The notes: generated by a model not told the origin, from the sequence alone. DNA of 64,000 bases from Paractinoplanes toevensis (GCF_018332695.1 NZ_BOQN01000011.1:1-64000); one strand, 5' to 3'. Shown: positions 18,399-27,397, numbered from the stretch's first letter. Numbers and translations are program-made.

Positions 18399-19937
18399 CT
18401 AGGCCGCGTCCCGCTGGGCGCGGCGGCTGCCGCCGCCAAGTTCCTTCGTCTCCCGCTTGGCGTCGTACATCGCCGTGTCGGCGCCGCGCATCAGGTCGTC
18501 GTAGGCGTCCGCGTCGTCGGGGTAGAGCGCGATGCCGACGCTGCCGCCGATCCGTACCTGCGCGCCGTCGATGCCGAACGGCTCGCGCAGCCGGTCCACG
18601 ATGCGCCCGGCCACCCTGGTCGCGATCTCCTCGTCCGGGTCGTGGGTCAGCAGGATCGCGAACTCGTCGCCGCCGAGGCGGGACACCACGTCGTTGTCGC
18701 GCACCGTCCCGAGCAGCCGCTTGGCCACCTGCTGCAGCAACTCGTCGCCGGCCTGGTGCCCGGCGGTGTCGTTGACCTCCTTGAAGCCGTTGAGGTCGAG
18801 CAGCATGAGGGCGACCCGGCCGCCGGTCGAGGCGGCCGAGGCGACCGCGTGCTCGGCACGTTCCAGCAGGTAGGAGCGGTTCGGCAGGCCGGTCAGCGAA
18901 TCGTGGAAGGCCTGGTGGCTCAGCTGCGCCACGTGCGCCTGGGCGGCCTGGCGCATGCCGGCGCTGTCGACGATCAGCGCGCCCTCGACCGAGAGCTGCT
19001 CGGCCAGGATGCGGTCGCGGCTGGTCCAGTCGCGGGTCCGGTCGGCGTCGCCGCACAGGATCATGCCGACGCACCCCTGGCCGGACATCATCGGGATCGC
19101 AATGTACGACTTGAGGCCCATGGTGCGCACGAAACCGCCGGTCAGCACGGCGGCGGCGGTGCTGTCCGAGACCAGCGCGGGCTGGCCCTCGCTGATCGCC
19201 CGCCACACCGGGGAGTCGGTGGCGGCGCTGCCGATCAGGTGCCGGAAGCGGGTGTCGCCGTCGGGCAGGCCGACGCTGTGCACGTACCGGATGTTGCCGT
19301 CGCCGTCGACCAGGCACAGCGCGGCGAAGTCGGAGCGGAACGCCTCGGCCGAGCAGGTGACCAGGGTGCGTCCGGCCGCCTCGACACTGGTGGCCGCCAT
19401 GCCCTGCTCGAACAGCCGCCGGATGGTGGTGGAGACGTGCGACAGGAACTGCCGCTGCTTCTCCGCCGCGATGCCCTGCAGCGTGGTGGCGAAGTGCAGG
19501 GCGAGCGAGGAGAGCGTCTCCGGGCGCAGCGCGGTCAGGTCGGTGCCGGTGAGCAGCAGCACGCCGACGGTCTGCCCGCCGATACGCAGCCGGATCGCCA
19601 TCCGCTCGCCGTCGACCAGCGGTGCGGCGCCGGCCGCCATCCGGAACACCTTGCCCGCGGTGAGCAGGTCCCGGCCGCCGGCCGCGCCGACCCGGGCGGT
19701 CGGGTTGAGCAGGCCGGTCTCGGAGTCGAGCTCGAAGACGGTCGCGGCGGTCAGCCCGGCCGCCTTCTGCAGGAAGGGTTCGACCAGGTCGAGCACGTGC
19801 TGGACGGACGGGGTGTCCTTGGTCATGAACGCGACCAGGCCGGCGAGCAGGGCATCCTGCGGGTCGCCGGGGGCGCTGTGCGCCACCGGTGTCGCCGGTG
19901 CGGCGCCCATCGGCCGCACACCACTGCTCACGCTCAT
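18399..19937 (-). CDS. GAF-GAF-GGDEF diguanylate cyclase
   Basis: 512 residues from the ATG at 19937. Two GAF-like sensor regions (about residues 35-165 and 180-335, the second with YIAIPMMSGQGCVGMILCGD) precede a GGDEF domain (about 350-505). The signature is RLGGDEF, with the inhibitory I-site RDND exactly five residues upstream, so product inhibition is expected. The domain start HDSLTGLPNRSYLLERAEHA and the metal-binding aspartate in MLLDLNGFKEVND are intact. It should make cyclic di-GMP in the cytoplasm in response to a ligand or redox cue sensed by the GAF domains. No EAL domain is attached. The frame is open further upstream, but nothing there resembles a domain. Confidence 0.9.
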   Translation of the reverse strand: MSVSSGVRPMGAAPATPVAHSAPGDPQDALLAGLVAFMTKDTPSVQHVLDLVEPFLQKAAGLTAATVFELDSETGLLNPTARVGAAGGRDLLTAGKVFRMAAGAAPLVDGERMAIRLRIGGQTVGVLLLTGTDLTALRPETLSSLALHFATTLQGIAAEKQRQFLSHVSTTIRRLFEQGMAATSVEAAGRTLVTCSAEAFRSDFAALCLVDGDGNIRYVHSVGLPDGDTRFRHLIGSAATDSPVWRAISEGQPALVSDSTAAAVLTGGFVRTMGLKSYIAIPMMSGQGCVGMILCGDADRTRDWTSRDRILAEQLSVEGALIVDSAGMRQAAQAHVAQLSHQAFHDSLTGLPNRSYLLERAEHAVASAASTGGRVALMLLDLNGFKEVNDTAGHQAGDELLQQVAKRLLGTVRDNDVVSRLGGDEFAILLTHDPDEEIATRVAGRIVDRLREPFGIDGAQVRIGGSVGIALYPDDADAYDDLMRGADTAMYDAKRETKELGGGSRRAQRDAA

Positions 19938-20038
19938 GGCCCTAAAGGTCGGCACTGCCGGCGGGCGGTTGAGTGGCCATCCGCGCAGGGCCGGTCGCAG
20001 TTCGGTTGCGCCTTGCCTCCTTGTACATAGATCGCCAT
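19934..20038 (-). other. Possible 34-codon upstream ORF coupled to the GGDEF gene
   Basis: An ATG at 20038 preceded by AAGG opens a 34-codon frame (MAIYVQGGKAQPNCDRPCAD and on) whose TGA overlaps the ATG of the diguanylate cyclase gene by four bases. It contains an internal AAGGAGG (20022-20016). The coupling geometry is neat, but the peptide resembles nothing known, so chance is quite possible. Confidence 0.2.
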
Positions 20039-20060
20039 GAAACCTTGACGAAACCTGAGC
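20039..20060. promoter_or_regulatory. 11-bp direct repeat upstream of GH2 and GGDEF genes
   Basis: GAAACCTTGAC (20039-20049) is followed directly by GAAACCTGAGC (20050-20060), giving two GAAACCT cores one helical turn apart. Tandem sites at an 11-bp period are typical of response regulators of the PhoP/OmpR type. The site lies between divergent genes, about 70 bases before the GH2 start and 100 before the GGDEF start. Confidence 0.35.
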
Positions 20061-20130
20061 AATGTTGTTGAGCTGTGTTGGCTCATGGTGAAACACGAGC
20101 GCACTCTTCCGCTCCGAAGGGAAAACGCGC

Positions 20131-22647
20131 GTGACAAAACATGTCCGGGGCCGGTGGCTACTGGCCGCCGCGTCCGCCTCCGCCCTCCTCCTGAGCTTCT
20201 CCTCGGCCCCCGCCAGCAGCGCGCCCGGCGCCGGTGACGCGGCCGCCCCGGCCGCACTCACCTCCGCGGTGCGGGCCGACCCCACCGCCTGGCACGCCGG
20301 CATCCCGCCGCTGGCCACCCCCTGGACCAACAAGGTCGGACCGAACAACGCCCTGCCCGAGTACCCGCGGCCGCAGCTCACCCGGGACCGCTGGCAGAAC
20401 CTCAACGGGGTCTGGGAGTTCGCCAAGGCGAACACCGGCGAGGCGGTGCCGGCCGGTAAGTCGCTGGGCGAGCGCGTTCTCGTCCCGTACCCCATCGAAT
20501 CTGCCCTTTCCGGCATTCAGCGCCACGAAGATCGCATGTGGTACCGCCGCACCTTCACCGTCCCGGCCGGCTGGAAGGTGGGCAGCGGCAACCGGCTCCA
20601 GCTGCACTTCGGGGCGGTCGACTACGACGCCCGGGTGTATGTGAACGGCGTCCAGGTCACCACCCACCGCGGCGGTTACGACGGGTTCGACGTCGACGTC
20701 ACCGACGCGCTCACCACCGGGCCGCAGGAGCTGATCGTCTGGGCCGAGGACCTCACCGACGCCACCGGCCAGCCGATCGGCAAGCAGCGCCGCACCGGCG
20801 ACCGCGGCATCTTCTACCAGGGCAGTTCCGGCATCTGGCGGACGGTCTGGATGGAACCGGTGCCGGCCGCCTCGATCACCTCGCTCGGCATCACACCCTC
20901 GGTCTCCGGCGGCAACGTCAAGATCAAGGTCAACACCTCGGGGGGTACGGGTCTCAGCGCGCGGGTCTCCGTGAAGGGTGGCGGCTCGCTCGTCGGGGCG
21001 GCCGACACCGTGCTGACCGTGCCGGTGCCGCGCGCCCGCCTCTGGTCGCCGGACCATCCGTACCTCTACGACCTGTCGGTTTCGCTGATCTCGAACGGCC
21101 GGACCGTCGACTCGGTCGGCTCGTACTTCGGGATGCGCGAGGTCGGCACCGCGGCCGGTGCCGACGGGAAGCTGCGGATCACCCTCAACGGGAAGATCCT
21201 GTTCAACCAGGCCAACCTCGACCAGGGGTTCTGGCCGGACGGGCTGAACACCGCGCCCACCGACGCGGCCCTGCGCTGGGACCTCGAGCAGGACAAGGCG
21301 ATGGGCTTCAACGCGGTGCGCAAGCACATCAAGGTCGAACCGGACCGCTGGTACTACTGGGCCGACAAGCTCGGCCTGCTGGTCTGGCAGGACATGCCGG
21401 CCGCCAACACCGGGCCGATCCCGGTCGAGTGGCGTCCGCAGTTCGAGTCCGAGCTGCACGAGATGGTTCGCGAACACCAGTCCTGGACCTCGATCATCGC
21501 CTGGGTGCCGTTCAACGAGGGCTGGGGCGAGTGGAGCCGGGAGGACACCGGGCGGATCGCCACGTCGGTGCAGGAGCAGGACCCGTCCCGGCTGGTCAAC
21601 GCGCACAGCGGGGTGAACTGCTGCAACTCGCACGGCGACTCCGGCGCGGGTGACGTGATCGACTTCCATCAGTACCTCGGGCCGGCCACACCGGCGCCCT
21701 CCGGCACCCGGGTCGCCATCGACGGTGAGCACGGCGGGTTCGGGCTCAAGACGTCCAACCACATGTGGTTCGGGGACGGTCAGGCGTACGAGATGGAACC
21801 GGATTCTTCGGTGTTGACCGCCAAATACGTGGCCAATCAGGAGGCGGTGATCACCTCGGCCAAGTACTGTGGGATCAGCGCCGCCATCTACACCCAGATC
21901 ACCGACGTCGAGGGGGAGCTGAACGGCTTCTTCACCTACGACCGGCAACTCGCCAAGATGGACCTGCGGCAGGTGCGGGCGATCAACAAGAAGATCATCG
22001 CCTCGGCCGACGGGTCCGGGGCCAACGTGCCGCAGCCGCCGGCCGGGACGCCCGGCCTGACCGGGATCGCGTTCTGGCCGCTCGACGGGTCGTTCGGGTC
22101 GCTGACCCCGGTCGGCGGGCCTGGGTTCGTGGACGGACATAACGGGCAGGGCGTCTCGTTCGACGGAGGTACTCAGTACCTCGACGCCGGGAAACCGGTG
22201 CTGAACACCGCCTCCGACTACTCGGCGGCGGCCTGGGTGAAGCTCGACAAGGCCGACGGCGCCTTCCAGACGATCATCAGCCAGGACGGGCCGTCGAACA
22301 GCGACTTCTTCCTGCAGTACTCCGGCGCCGACCAGAAGTTCGCGATGAGCTTCGCCGGCGTACGGGCGCTCGCCGGGTTCAAGCCGGCGGTCGGCCAGTG
22401 GTACCACCTGGTCGGGGTGCGCGACACCGTCAAGGGCGAGCTGCGGCTCTACGTCGACGGGGCGCTCGCCGGCACGGCCGGCGCGTGCATGCCGCAGGCG
22501 GCGCCGACCGGCAACACGGTGATCGGGCGCGGCAAGTACGGCGGTAACCCGGTCGACTACCTCGACGGGGTGGCCGACCAGGTGCACCTGTACGACCGGG
22601 CGCTGTCCGCCGCCGAGATCCAGCAGCTGTTCGTCTCCGGCAGCTAG
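20131..22647 (+). CDS. Secreted GH2 glycoside hydrolase with C-terminal LamG domain
   Basis: 838 residues. A cleavable signal peptide (about 1-32, WLLAAASASALLLSFSSAPA) precedes a sugar-binding jelly roll (WQNLNGVWEF; MWYRRTFTVPAGW), an immunoglobulin-like domain and a TIM barrel of the GH2 beta-galactosidase/glucuronidase group. The acid/base glutamate is in PFNEGWGEW, and the nucleophile glutamate is probably in AIDGEHGG. From about residue 645 a concanavalin-like LamG fold follows (AFWPLDGSFGSL; YSAAAWVKLDKADG; HLVGVRDTVKGELRLYVDGA), likely for carbohydrate binding. The GTG start has AAGGGA eight bases upstream. It probably attacks plant or microbial polysaccharides outside the cell; the exact linkage is unknown. 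Confidence 0.9.
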   Translation: MTKHVRGRWLLAAASASALLLSFSSAPASSAPGAGDAAAPAALTSAVRADPTAWHAGIPPLATPWTNKVGPNNALPEYPRPQLTRDRWQNLNGVWEFAKANTGEAVPAGKSLGERVLVPYPIESALSGIQRHEDRMWYRRTFTVPAGWKVGSGNRLQLHFGAVDYDARVYVNGVQVTTHRGGYDGFDVDVTDALTTGPQELIVWAEDLTDATGQPIGKQRRTGDRGIFYQGSSGIWRTVWMEPVPAASITSLGITPSVSGGNVKIKVNTSGGTGLSARVSVKGGGSLVGAADTVLTVPVPRARLWSPDHPYLYDLSVSLISNGRTVDSVGSYFGMREVGTAAGADGKLRITLNGKILFNQANLDQGFWPDGLNTAPTDAALRWDLEQDKAMGFNAVRKHIKVEPDRWYYWADKLGLLVWQDMPAANTGPIPVEWRPQFESELHEMVREHQSWTSIIAWVPFNEGWGEWSREDTGRIATSVQEQDPSRLVNAHSGVNCCNSHGDSGAGDVIDFHQYLGPATPAPSGTRVAIDGEHGGFGLKTSNHMWFGDGQAYEMEPDSSVLTAKYVANQEAVITSAKYCGISAAIYTQITDVEGELNGFFTYDRQLAKMDLRQVRAINKKIIASADGSGANVPQPPAGTPGLTGIAFWPLDGSFGSLTPVGGPGFVDGHNGQGVSFDGGTQYLDAGKPVLNTASDYSAAAWVKLDKADGAFQTIISQDGPSNSDFFLQYSGADQKFAMSFAGVRALAGFKPAVGQWYHLVGVRDTVKGELRLYVDGALAGTAGACMPQAAPTGNTVIGRGKYGGNPVDYLDGVADQVHLYDRALSAAEIQQLFVSGS

Positions 22648-22653
22648 ATCCGG

Positions 22654-22687
22654 ATGGAGCGGGGCCGACCCATCGACCCCGCTCCAT
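22654..22687 (+). terminator. Terminator hairpin after the GH2 gene
   Basis: Perfect 11-bp stem ATGGAGCGGGG (22654-22664) with CCCCGCTCCAT (22677-22687) and a 12-base loop, starting seven bases after the GH2 stop. There is no T-run. Confidence 0.65.
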
Positions 22688-22746
22688 GCTGGACGATCTA
22701 CGACACATTCGGGCGTTTGCGCTGCTCACGGGCTTACTTTGACGGC

Positions 22747-23712
22747 ATGACGGAACTGCGCATCTCGACGTTCAACCTCGAGAACTTCGACGAGACCCCG
22801 GACCTGGCCGACCGGATCGTCCTCATGCGGCCGCAGATCCAGCGGCTGCGCGCCGACATCGCCCTCTTCCAGGAAGTGCACGGGCAGGAACGGCCCGGCC
22901 AGCCGCGCGCCCTGCACGCCCTGCGCTCCTTGCTGGGAAGCACCAACCTGGCCGACGCCGAGCTCGTCAGCACCAAGCCCAAGGACGACGGCGTCTACAA
23001 CGAGCGCAACCTGGTCGTCGCCACCCACCTGCCGGTGCTCTCCCGCCAGCAGCTGCGCAACGAGCTGGTCGCCGCGCCCACCTACCGCCGGCTCACCGCC
23101 ACCCCACCCGACCAGTTCGCCATCGAGATCGGCGTCGAACGCCCCATCCTGCACGTCGAGCTCAACGCCGGCGGCCGCCCGCTGCACGTGATCAACGTGC
23201 ACCTCAAGTCGAAGCTGCCCACCGACATCCCCGGCCAGATGGTCGACTCGTTCACCTGGCGCAGCGCCGACTCGTGGGCCGAGGGCGCCTTCATCTCCTC
23301 GATGAAACGCATGGGCCAGGCCCTCGAGGTGCGCCGCCTGGTCGACCAGATCCTCGACCGCGACCCCGACGCCCGCATCGTCGTCGGCGGCGACTTCAAC
23401 GCCACCCCCGAGGAGATCCCGGTGCTGGCCATCCGCGGCCAGGTGGAGGACACCGGCAACGGCGCGCTCTCCGGCCGGGTGCTCGTCCCGATCGAGCAGA
23501 CCGTCCCGGAGTCGAGCCGGTACACGCTGTTCCACCAGGGCCAGGGCAACATGCTCGACCACATGCTGGTGACCCGCAACCTGCTCGCCTTCTACCGCGG
23601 CTCGGAGATCCACAACGAGCTCCTGCACGACGAGTCCCAGTCCTTCGCCACCGACCGCAAGTACCCCGAGTCCGACCACGCGCCGGTGGTGGCCACCTTC
23701 GACCTGCCCTGA
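22747..23712 (+). CDS. Endonuclease/exonuclease/phosphatase-family hydrolase
   Basis: 321 residues from the ATG at 22747. Motifs of the EEP fold are in order: RISTFNLENF (catalytic Asn), DIALFQEVHG (metal Glu), LHVINVHLKS, VVGGDFNATP (Asp and Asn) and the C-terminal SDHAPVVATF (Asp-His). Members cut DNA or RNA, or hydrolyse phosphoesters such as inositol phosphates or sphingomyelin. No signal peptide is visible. A -10 TACTTT (22735-22740) ends six bases before the ATG, so a leaderless mRNA is predicted. It is a single-gene unit between a terminator and the MFS remnant. The fold is certain; the substrate is not. Confidence 0.9.
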   Translation: MTELRISTFNLENFDETPDLADRIVLMRPQIQRLRADIALFQEVHGQERPGQPRALHALRSLLGSTNLADAELVSTKPKDDGVYNERNLVVATHLPVLSRQQLRNELVAAPTYRRLTATPPDQFAIEIGVERPILHVELNAGGRPLHVINVHLKSKLPTDIPGQMVDSFTWRSADSWAEGAFISSMKRMGQALEVRRLVDQILDRDPDARIVVGGDFNATPEEIPVLAIRGQVEDTGNGALSGRVLVPIEQTVPESSRYTLFHQGQGNMLDHMLVTRNLLAFYRGSEIHNELLHDESQSFATDRKYPESDHAPVVATFDLP

Positions 23713-23748
23713 CGTGCACCGCCGGTCGCCGCCTGACTACCTGTTCGG

Positions 23749-24205
23749 GTGGCGACGGGGGTGTGGCGTCATCGCCGGTTCCGGCTGTTCTGGACCGACG
23801 ACACGATCAGCGCGGCCGGCGGGGCACTGTCCCTGGTCGCGCTCCCGCTGCTGGCACTCGAGGCGCTGCACGCCTCGGACACCGAGGTCCGCGATCCGCC
23901 AGGCGATCACCCCCACCCAGCTGCTGGGCCGGGTCAACGCCGTGGTCAAGAGCCTCTCCTACGGCGCTACCACGCTGGGCGCCCTGCTCGGCGGTATCGC
24001 GGCGGCCTGGTCCTGCCCGCGCCTCGTCATCGCCGCGGCCGCCCTGCTCTCCGCGACCGCCACGTTCTTCCTCCCCGGCTTCCCGGTCGACAACCGGCGC
24101 GGCGTCGGCGAACTGGGGCTTACCGATCGGCCGACCGCGGAGACCGTGCTGGATCATTACGAGTCGTGGCGCTCCAACCGGGCGGCGCGCAAGGGTGGGA
24201 AGTGA
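23749..24205 (+). pseudogene. Internally deleted, frameshifted MFS transporter remnant
   Basis: The first frame starts at GTG 23749 with VWRHRRFRLFWTDDTISAAG and GALSLVALPLLALEALHA, the first helix of an MFS_3-type efflux protein. Near 23890 the coding moves to another frame that reads IRQAITPTQLLGRVNAVVKS, LSYGATTLGALLGGIAAAWS and a last helix. That is the start of the C-terminal third of the same family, ending at DHYESWRSNRAARKGGK. Helices 2 to about 8 are missing. An intact relative would have about 400 residues, so the gene cannot be functional. Confidence 0.75.
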
Positions 24206-24221
24206 GCCAGTGGGGAGCGGC

Positions 24222-24695
24222 ATGACCGAGCGGGAGACGTTGACCTGGGACGACTTCGGGCGGGCCGGCCGTGAGCTGGCGCAGCAGGTCGTCGATGACG
24301 GCTATCGGCCCGACCTGATCCTGGCGATCGCCCGCGGTGGGCTGCTTCCGGCCGGGGCGGTCAGTTATGCCCTCGACGTCAAGAACCTGCATCTGGTCAA
24401 CGTCGAGTTCTACACCGGGGTCGACGAGCGGCTGGACCTGCCGGTGATGCTGCCGCCGGTGCCGCAGACCGTGGACCTGTCCGGCGCGACCGTGCTCATC
24501 GTCGACGACGTCGCCGACACCGGCGCCACCCTCAAGCTGGTTCGCGACTACTGCGAGGGGCATGTGGCCGAGGCTCGCTGCGCGGTGATCTACGAGAAGC
24601 CGCGCTCGATCGTGCGGTGCGAGTATGTCTGGTCCCGCACCGACAAGTGGATCAATTTTCCCTGGTCGAGCCGGCCATCGGTTATCCCGGCCTGA
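24222..24695 (+). CDS. Phosphoribosyltransferase
   Basis: 157 residues from the ATG at 24222, with GGAG five bases upstream. The type I PRTase PRPP loop reads VLIVDDVADTGATLK, with two acidic residues followed by TGAT. LILAIARGGLLPAGAVSYAL forms the pyrophosphate-binding strand and loop. The overall pattern is that of small purine-type phosphoribosyltransferases (hypoxanthine/xanthine-like), a group often annotated only as PRTase. It would transfer a phosphoribosyl group from PRPP to a base. The preceding MFS gene is decayed, and the operon ends here at a hairpin. Confidence 0.88.
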   Translation: MTERETLTWDDFGRAGRELAQQVVDDGYRPDLILAIARGGLLPAGAVSYALDVKNLHLVNVEFYTGVDERLDLPVMLPPVPQTVDLSGATVLIVDDVADTGATLKLVRDYCEGHVAEARCAVIYEKPRSIVRCEYVWSRTDKWINFPWSSRPSVIPA

Positions 24696-24697
24696 CA

Positions 24698-24715
24698 CCC
24701 CGCCCGCAGGCGGGG
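24698..24715 (+). terminator. Short GC hairpin after the phosphoribosyltransferase gene
   Basis: CCCCGCC (24698-24704), loop CGCA, GGCGGGG (24709-24715), beginning three bases after the stop codon. No T-run follows. Confidence 0.5.
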
Positions 24716-24793
24716 GACGGCCTTTCGGTGCAGCGAGGCCGGGCCCCTCGCCGGGACGCCGCTGTGCGTTTGGGGGAGGGGAACACCGTACGG

Positions 24794-25396
24794 CTAAAAG
24801 GTTTTTGCCTGTTCGGTCTGTCGCCGTGCCTCGGTGACGTCGGCCATCAGGTCGTCCCAGATCTCATCGGGGCGGAACGGTGGCAGTGACAGGCGCGGGG
24901 CGATGCGGGCGTTCGCGTATTCCCACCAGGCGGCCGCGCGGACCGGCCAGAGGCCGACCCGGATCGCGCCGGCCAGGAAGCAGCGGTGGGCCAGCAGGGT
25001 GGCGGCCAGCATGTCCGCCTCGAGGCCCTCCTCGTCCTGCGCCTTGCCGAAGGCCCGCACGTCGCGGTGCATCTCGGAGTAGGCGATCAGGCTGGGCATC
25101 GCGGGGACCCGCAGCTCGGCGCCCTCGTCGAGCACGGCGTCGGCGTAGACCGGGGTGAAGACGAAGTCGTCGGTGGTGACGATCAGCGGGAGGATCTCGC
25201 GGTGCCGGCGGATCTCCAGCTGGACGGCGGGCTCACCGGTCGGCACGAAGACCGCGGCCGCCTCGGTGACGTCGTCCGGCTCCACGACGGCGGTTTCGCC
25301 CAGGGCCGGCTGGTGGATGTTGACCGCGCCGCGGCGGACTTTCACCTGGGCGGAGGGGACCTCTTCCAACGCCTCGAGCAGTTCGAAAATCCGCAT
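24794..25396 (-). CDS. Conserved hypothetical protein
   Basis: 200 residues from the ATG at 25396; a product family is not recognised. The N-terminal half is rich in strands (MRIFELLEALEEVPSAQVKV, TEAAAVFVPTGEPAVQLEIR, ILPLIVTTDDFVFTPVYADA). The C-terminal half is helical with two tryptophan-rich stretches (GLWPVRAAAWWEYANARIAP, and PDEIWDDLMADVTEARRQTE). There is no signal peptide or membrane helix. A TATAAC element ends six bases before the ATG, so a leaderless mRNA is likely. It diverges from the cellulase gene with 230 bases between starts. The cellulase operator is close to that gene and probably does not affect this one. Confidence 0.65.
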   Translation of the reverse strand: MRIFELLEALEEVPSAQVKVRRGAVNIHQPALGETAVVEPDDVTEAAAVFVPTGEPAVQLEIRRHREILPLIVTTDDFVFTPVYADAVLDEGAELRVPAMPSLIAYSEMHRDVRAFGKAQDEEGLEADMLAATLLAHRCFLAGAIRVGLWPVRAAAWWEYANARIAPRLSLPPFRPDEIWDDLMADVTEARRQTEQAKTF

Positions 25397-25505
25397 GCGC
25401 CCGTTATACGACACCCGGGCCAGCGATCTGCCGCGGCATGCCGTGGCCCCTACCGCCGAGGACCTCGGAGGATCCAACAAATGTTTCCGAGGAGTATCTG
25501 AGTGA

Positions 25506-25533
25506 TTGCGGTGGGAGCGCTCCCATGTAATGC
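25506..25533 (+). promoter_or_regulatory. CelR/CebR operator TGGGAGCGCTCCCA inside the cellulase promoter
   Basis: The 14-bp palindrome at 25512-25525 is identical to the CelR/CebR (LacI-family) consensus that controls cellulase genes in Thermobifida and Streptomyces by cellobiose or cello-oligomer release. It fits exactly between a -35-like TTGCGG (25506-25511) and a -10-like TAATGC (25528-25533). No LacI-type regulator is in the window, so the repressor acts from elsewhere. Confidence 0.85.
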
Positions 25534-25627
25534 TGTGCGAACAGCCGGGAGCGATGCCCCTCGATACGCGAACGGCTGATCCCCCGGGCGCCAAGGGGCG
25601 CCGTCGCATGTCTCGAGGAGCCACCAC

Positions 25628-27397
25628 ATGAGACCTGTCCTCATCCGCGGACTGACCGCGGCCGCCGCGGCCTCACTGGTCGCCGGTGTCGGCATCTTTG
25701 CCGCCACCAGCGCGAGTGCGGCCGCCGGTTGCCGGGTCGACTACTCGGTGAACCAGTGGTCCACTGGCTTCACCGCGAACGTCACCGTCACCAACCTGGG
25801 CGACCCGATCTCGAACGGCTGGAACGTTACCTGGGCTTTCCCGGGCAACCAACAGGTCACCCAGGGCTGGAGTGCCACCATCACCCAGTCCGGTGCGAAC
25901 GTCACGGCGGCCAACCCGTCCTGGTCCCCGGCGCTCGGCACCAACGCCACCGCCAACTTCGGCTTCAACGCCAACTACTCCGGCACGAACACCGCGCCGT
26001 CGTCGTTCAAGCTCAACGGTACGGCCTGTACGGGCAGCGCCCCGACCACGTCGCCGACCACCGGGCCCACGACGCCGCCCACCACCACCCCGACCACGCC
26101 GCCCACCACCCCGCCGACCAGCGGCCCGACCGGTAACCCGGGCGCCAAGGTCGACAACCCGTACTCGGGTGCCAAGGGCTACGTGAACCCGGAGTGGAAG
26201 GCCAAGGCCGACGCCGAGGCCGGTGGCAGCCGCGTCTCGAACAACCCGACCGCTGTCTGGCTGGACCGGATCGCCGCCATCGAGGGCACCGACGACAGCA
26301 GCTCCAACGGTTCGATGGGTGTTCGCGACCACCTGGACGCCGCGCTCGCGCAGAACGCCGGCTACATCCAGTTCGTGATCTACAACCTGCCCGGCCGGGA
26401 CTGCGCCGCGCTCGCCTCCAACGGTGAGCTGGGCGTCAACGACCTGCCCCGCTACAAGTCGGAGTACATCGACCCGATCGCGGCGATCGAGGCGGACGCC
26501 AAGTACGCGTCGCTGCGGATCATCAACATCGTCGAGATCGACTCGCTGCCGAACCTCGTCACCAACACCTCCGGCCAGGCCGGCGGCACGGCGACGTGCG
26601 ACACGATGAAGGCCAACGGCGGGTACGTGCAGGGTGTCGGTTACGCCCTGAACAAGCTCGGCGCGCTCGCCAACTCGTACAACTACGTGGACGCGGCGCA
26701 CCACGGCTGGATCGGCTGGGACTCGAACTTCGGCCCGACCGCCGACATCATGCTGCAGGCCGCGCAGGCCTCCGGCAGTGTCAACAACGTCACCGGGTTC
26801 ATCACCAACACGGCGAACTACTCGGCCCTGCAGGAGCCGTACGTGCAGCCCACCACCACGGTCGGCGGCACCAGCGTCCGGCAGTCCAAGTGGGTCGACT
26901 GGAACCAGTACACCGACGAACTGACGTTCGCCCAGGCGTTCCGGACGAAGCTGGTCTCGGTCGGCTTCAACTCGAACATCGGCATGCTGATCGACACCTC
27001 CCGCAACGGCTGGGGCGGTTCGGCCCGGCCGACCAAGGCGAGCTCCTCGACGGTCGTCGACACCTACGTCAACGAGTCGCGCATCGACCGCCGCATCCAC
27101 GCCGGTAACTGGTGCAACCAGTCCGGTGCGGGTCTCGGCGAGCGTCCGAAGGCCGCTCCGGCCACCGGCATCGACGCGTACGTCTGGGTCAAGCCCCCGG
27201 GTGAGTCCGACGGTTCCTCCTCGCTGATCCCGAACGACGAGGGCAAGGGCTTCGACCGGATGTGCGACCCGACGTACACCGGTAACGCCCGCAACGGCAA
27301 CAGCATGTCGGGTGCGCTGCCCAACGCGCCGATCTCCGGTGCGTGGTTCTCGGCCCAGTTCCAGCAGCTGATGGCCAACGCCTACCCGGCGCTCTAG
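25628..27397 (+). CDS. Secreted GH6 cellobiohydrolase/endoglucanase with N-terminal CBM2
   Basis: 589 residues. Signal peptide (about 1-32), then a CBM2 cellulose-binding domain (about 34-137) bounded by its two cysteines (AAGCRVDYSV and NGTACTGSA) with the usual tryptophans. A proline-threonine linker of about 40 residues leads to the GH6 barrel (about 178-589). Typical GH6 pieces are QFVIYNLPGRDCAALASNGE, YVDAAHHGWIGWDSNF and RIHAGNWCNQSGAGLGERPK; the catalytic acid is expected in the AALASNGE-LPRYK loop region. VKPPGESDG near the end is also typical. It hydrolyses cellulose from chain ends or within. GAGGAG lies seven bases before the ATG. Control by the upstream CelR-type box makes it cellobiose-inducible. 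A clean terminator follows. Confidence 0.93.
   Translation: MRPVLIRGLTAAAAASLVAGVGIFAATSASAAAGCRVDYSVNQWSTGFTANVTVTNLGDPISNGWNVTWAFPGNQQVTQGWSATITQSGANVTAANPSWSPALGTNATANFGFNANYSGTNTAPSSFKLNGTACTGSAPTTSPTTGPTTPPTTTPTTPPTTPPTSGPTGNPGAKVDNPYSGAKGYVNPEWKAKADAEAGGSRVSNNPTAVWLDRIAAIEGTDDSSSNGSMGVRDHLDAALAQNAGYIQFVIYNLPGRDCAALASNGELGVNDLPRYKSEYIDPIAAIEADAKYASLRIINIVEIDSLPNLVTNTSGQAGGTATCDTMKANGGYVQGVGYALNKLGALANSYNYVDAAHHGWIGWDSNFGPTADIMLQAAQASGSVNNVTGFITNTANYSALQEPYVQPTTTVGGTSVRQSKWVDWNQYTDELTFAQAFRTKLVSVGFNSNIGMLIDTSRNGWGGSARPTKASSSTVVDTYVNESRIDRRIHAGNWCNQSGAGLGERPKAAPATGIDAYVWVKPPGESDGSSSLIPNDEGKGFDRMCDPTYTGNARNGNSMSGALPNAPISGAWFSAQFQQLMANAYPAL

Noticed and set aside
20158-22587. 809-codon open frame opposite the GH2 gene
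   Set aside because: Antisense shadow; the GH2 protein on the other strand has a signal peptide, catalytic motifs and a LamG domain.
24696-24793. Third copy of the dispersed repeat, suggested by a CCGTACGG core
   Set aside because: Only the short core and a few GC blocks agree; the order and spacing of the other blocks do not hold.
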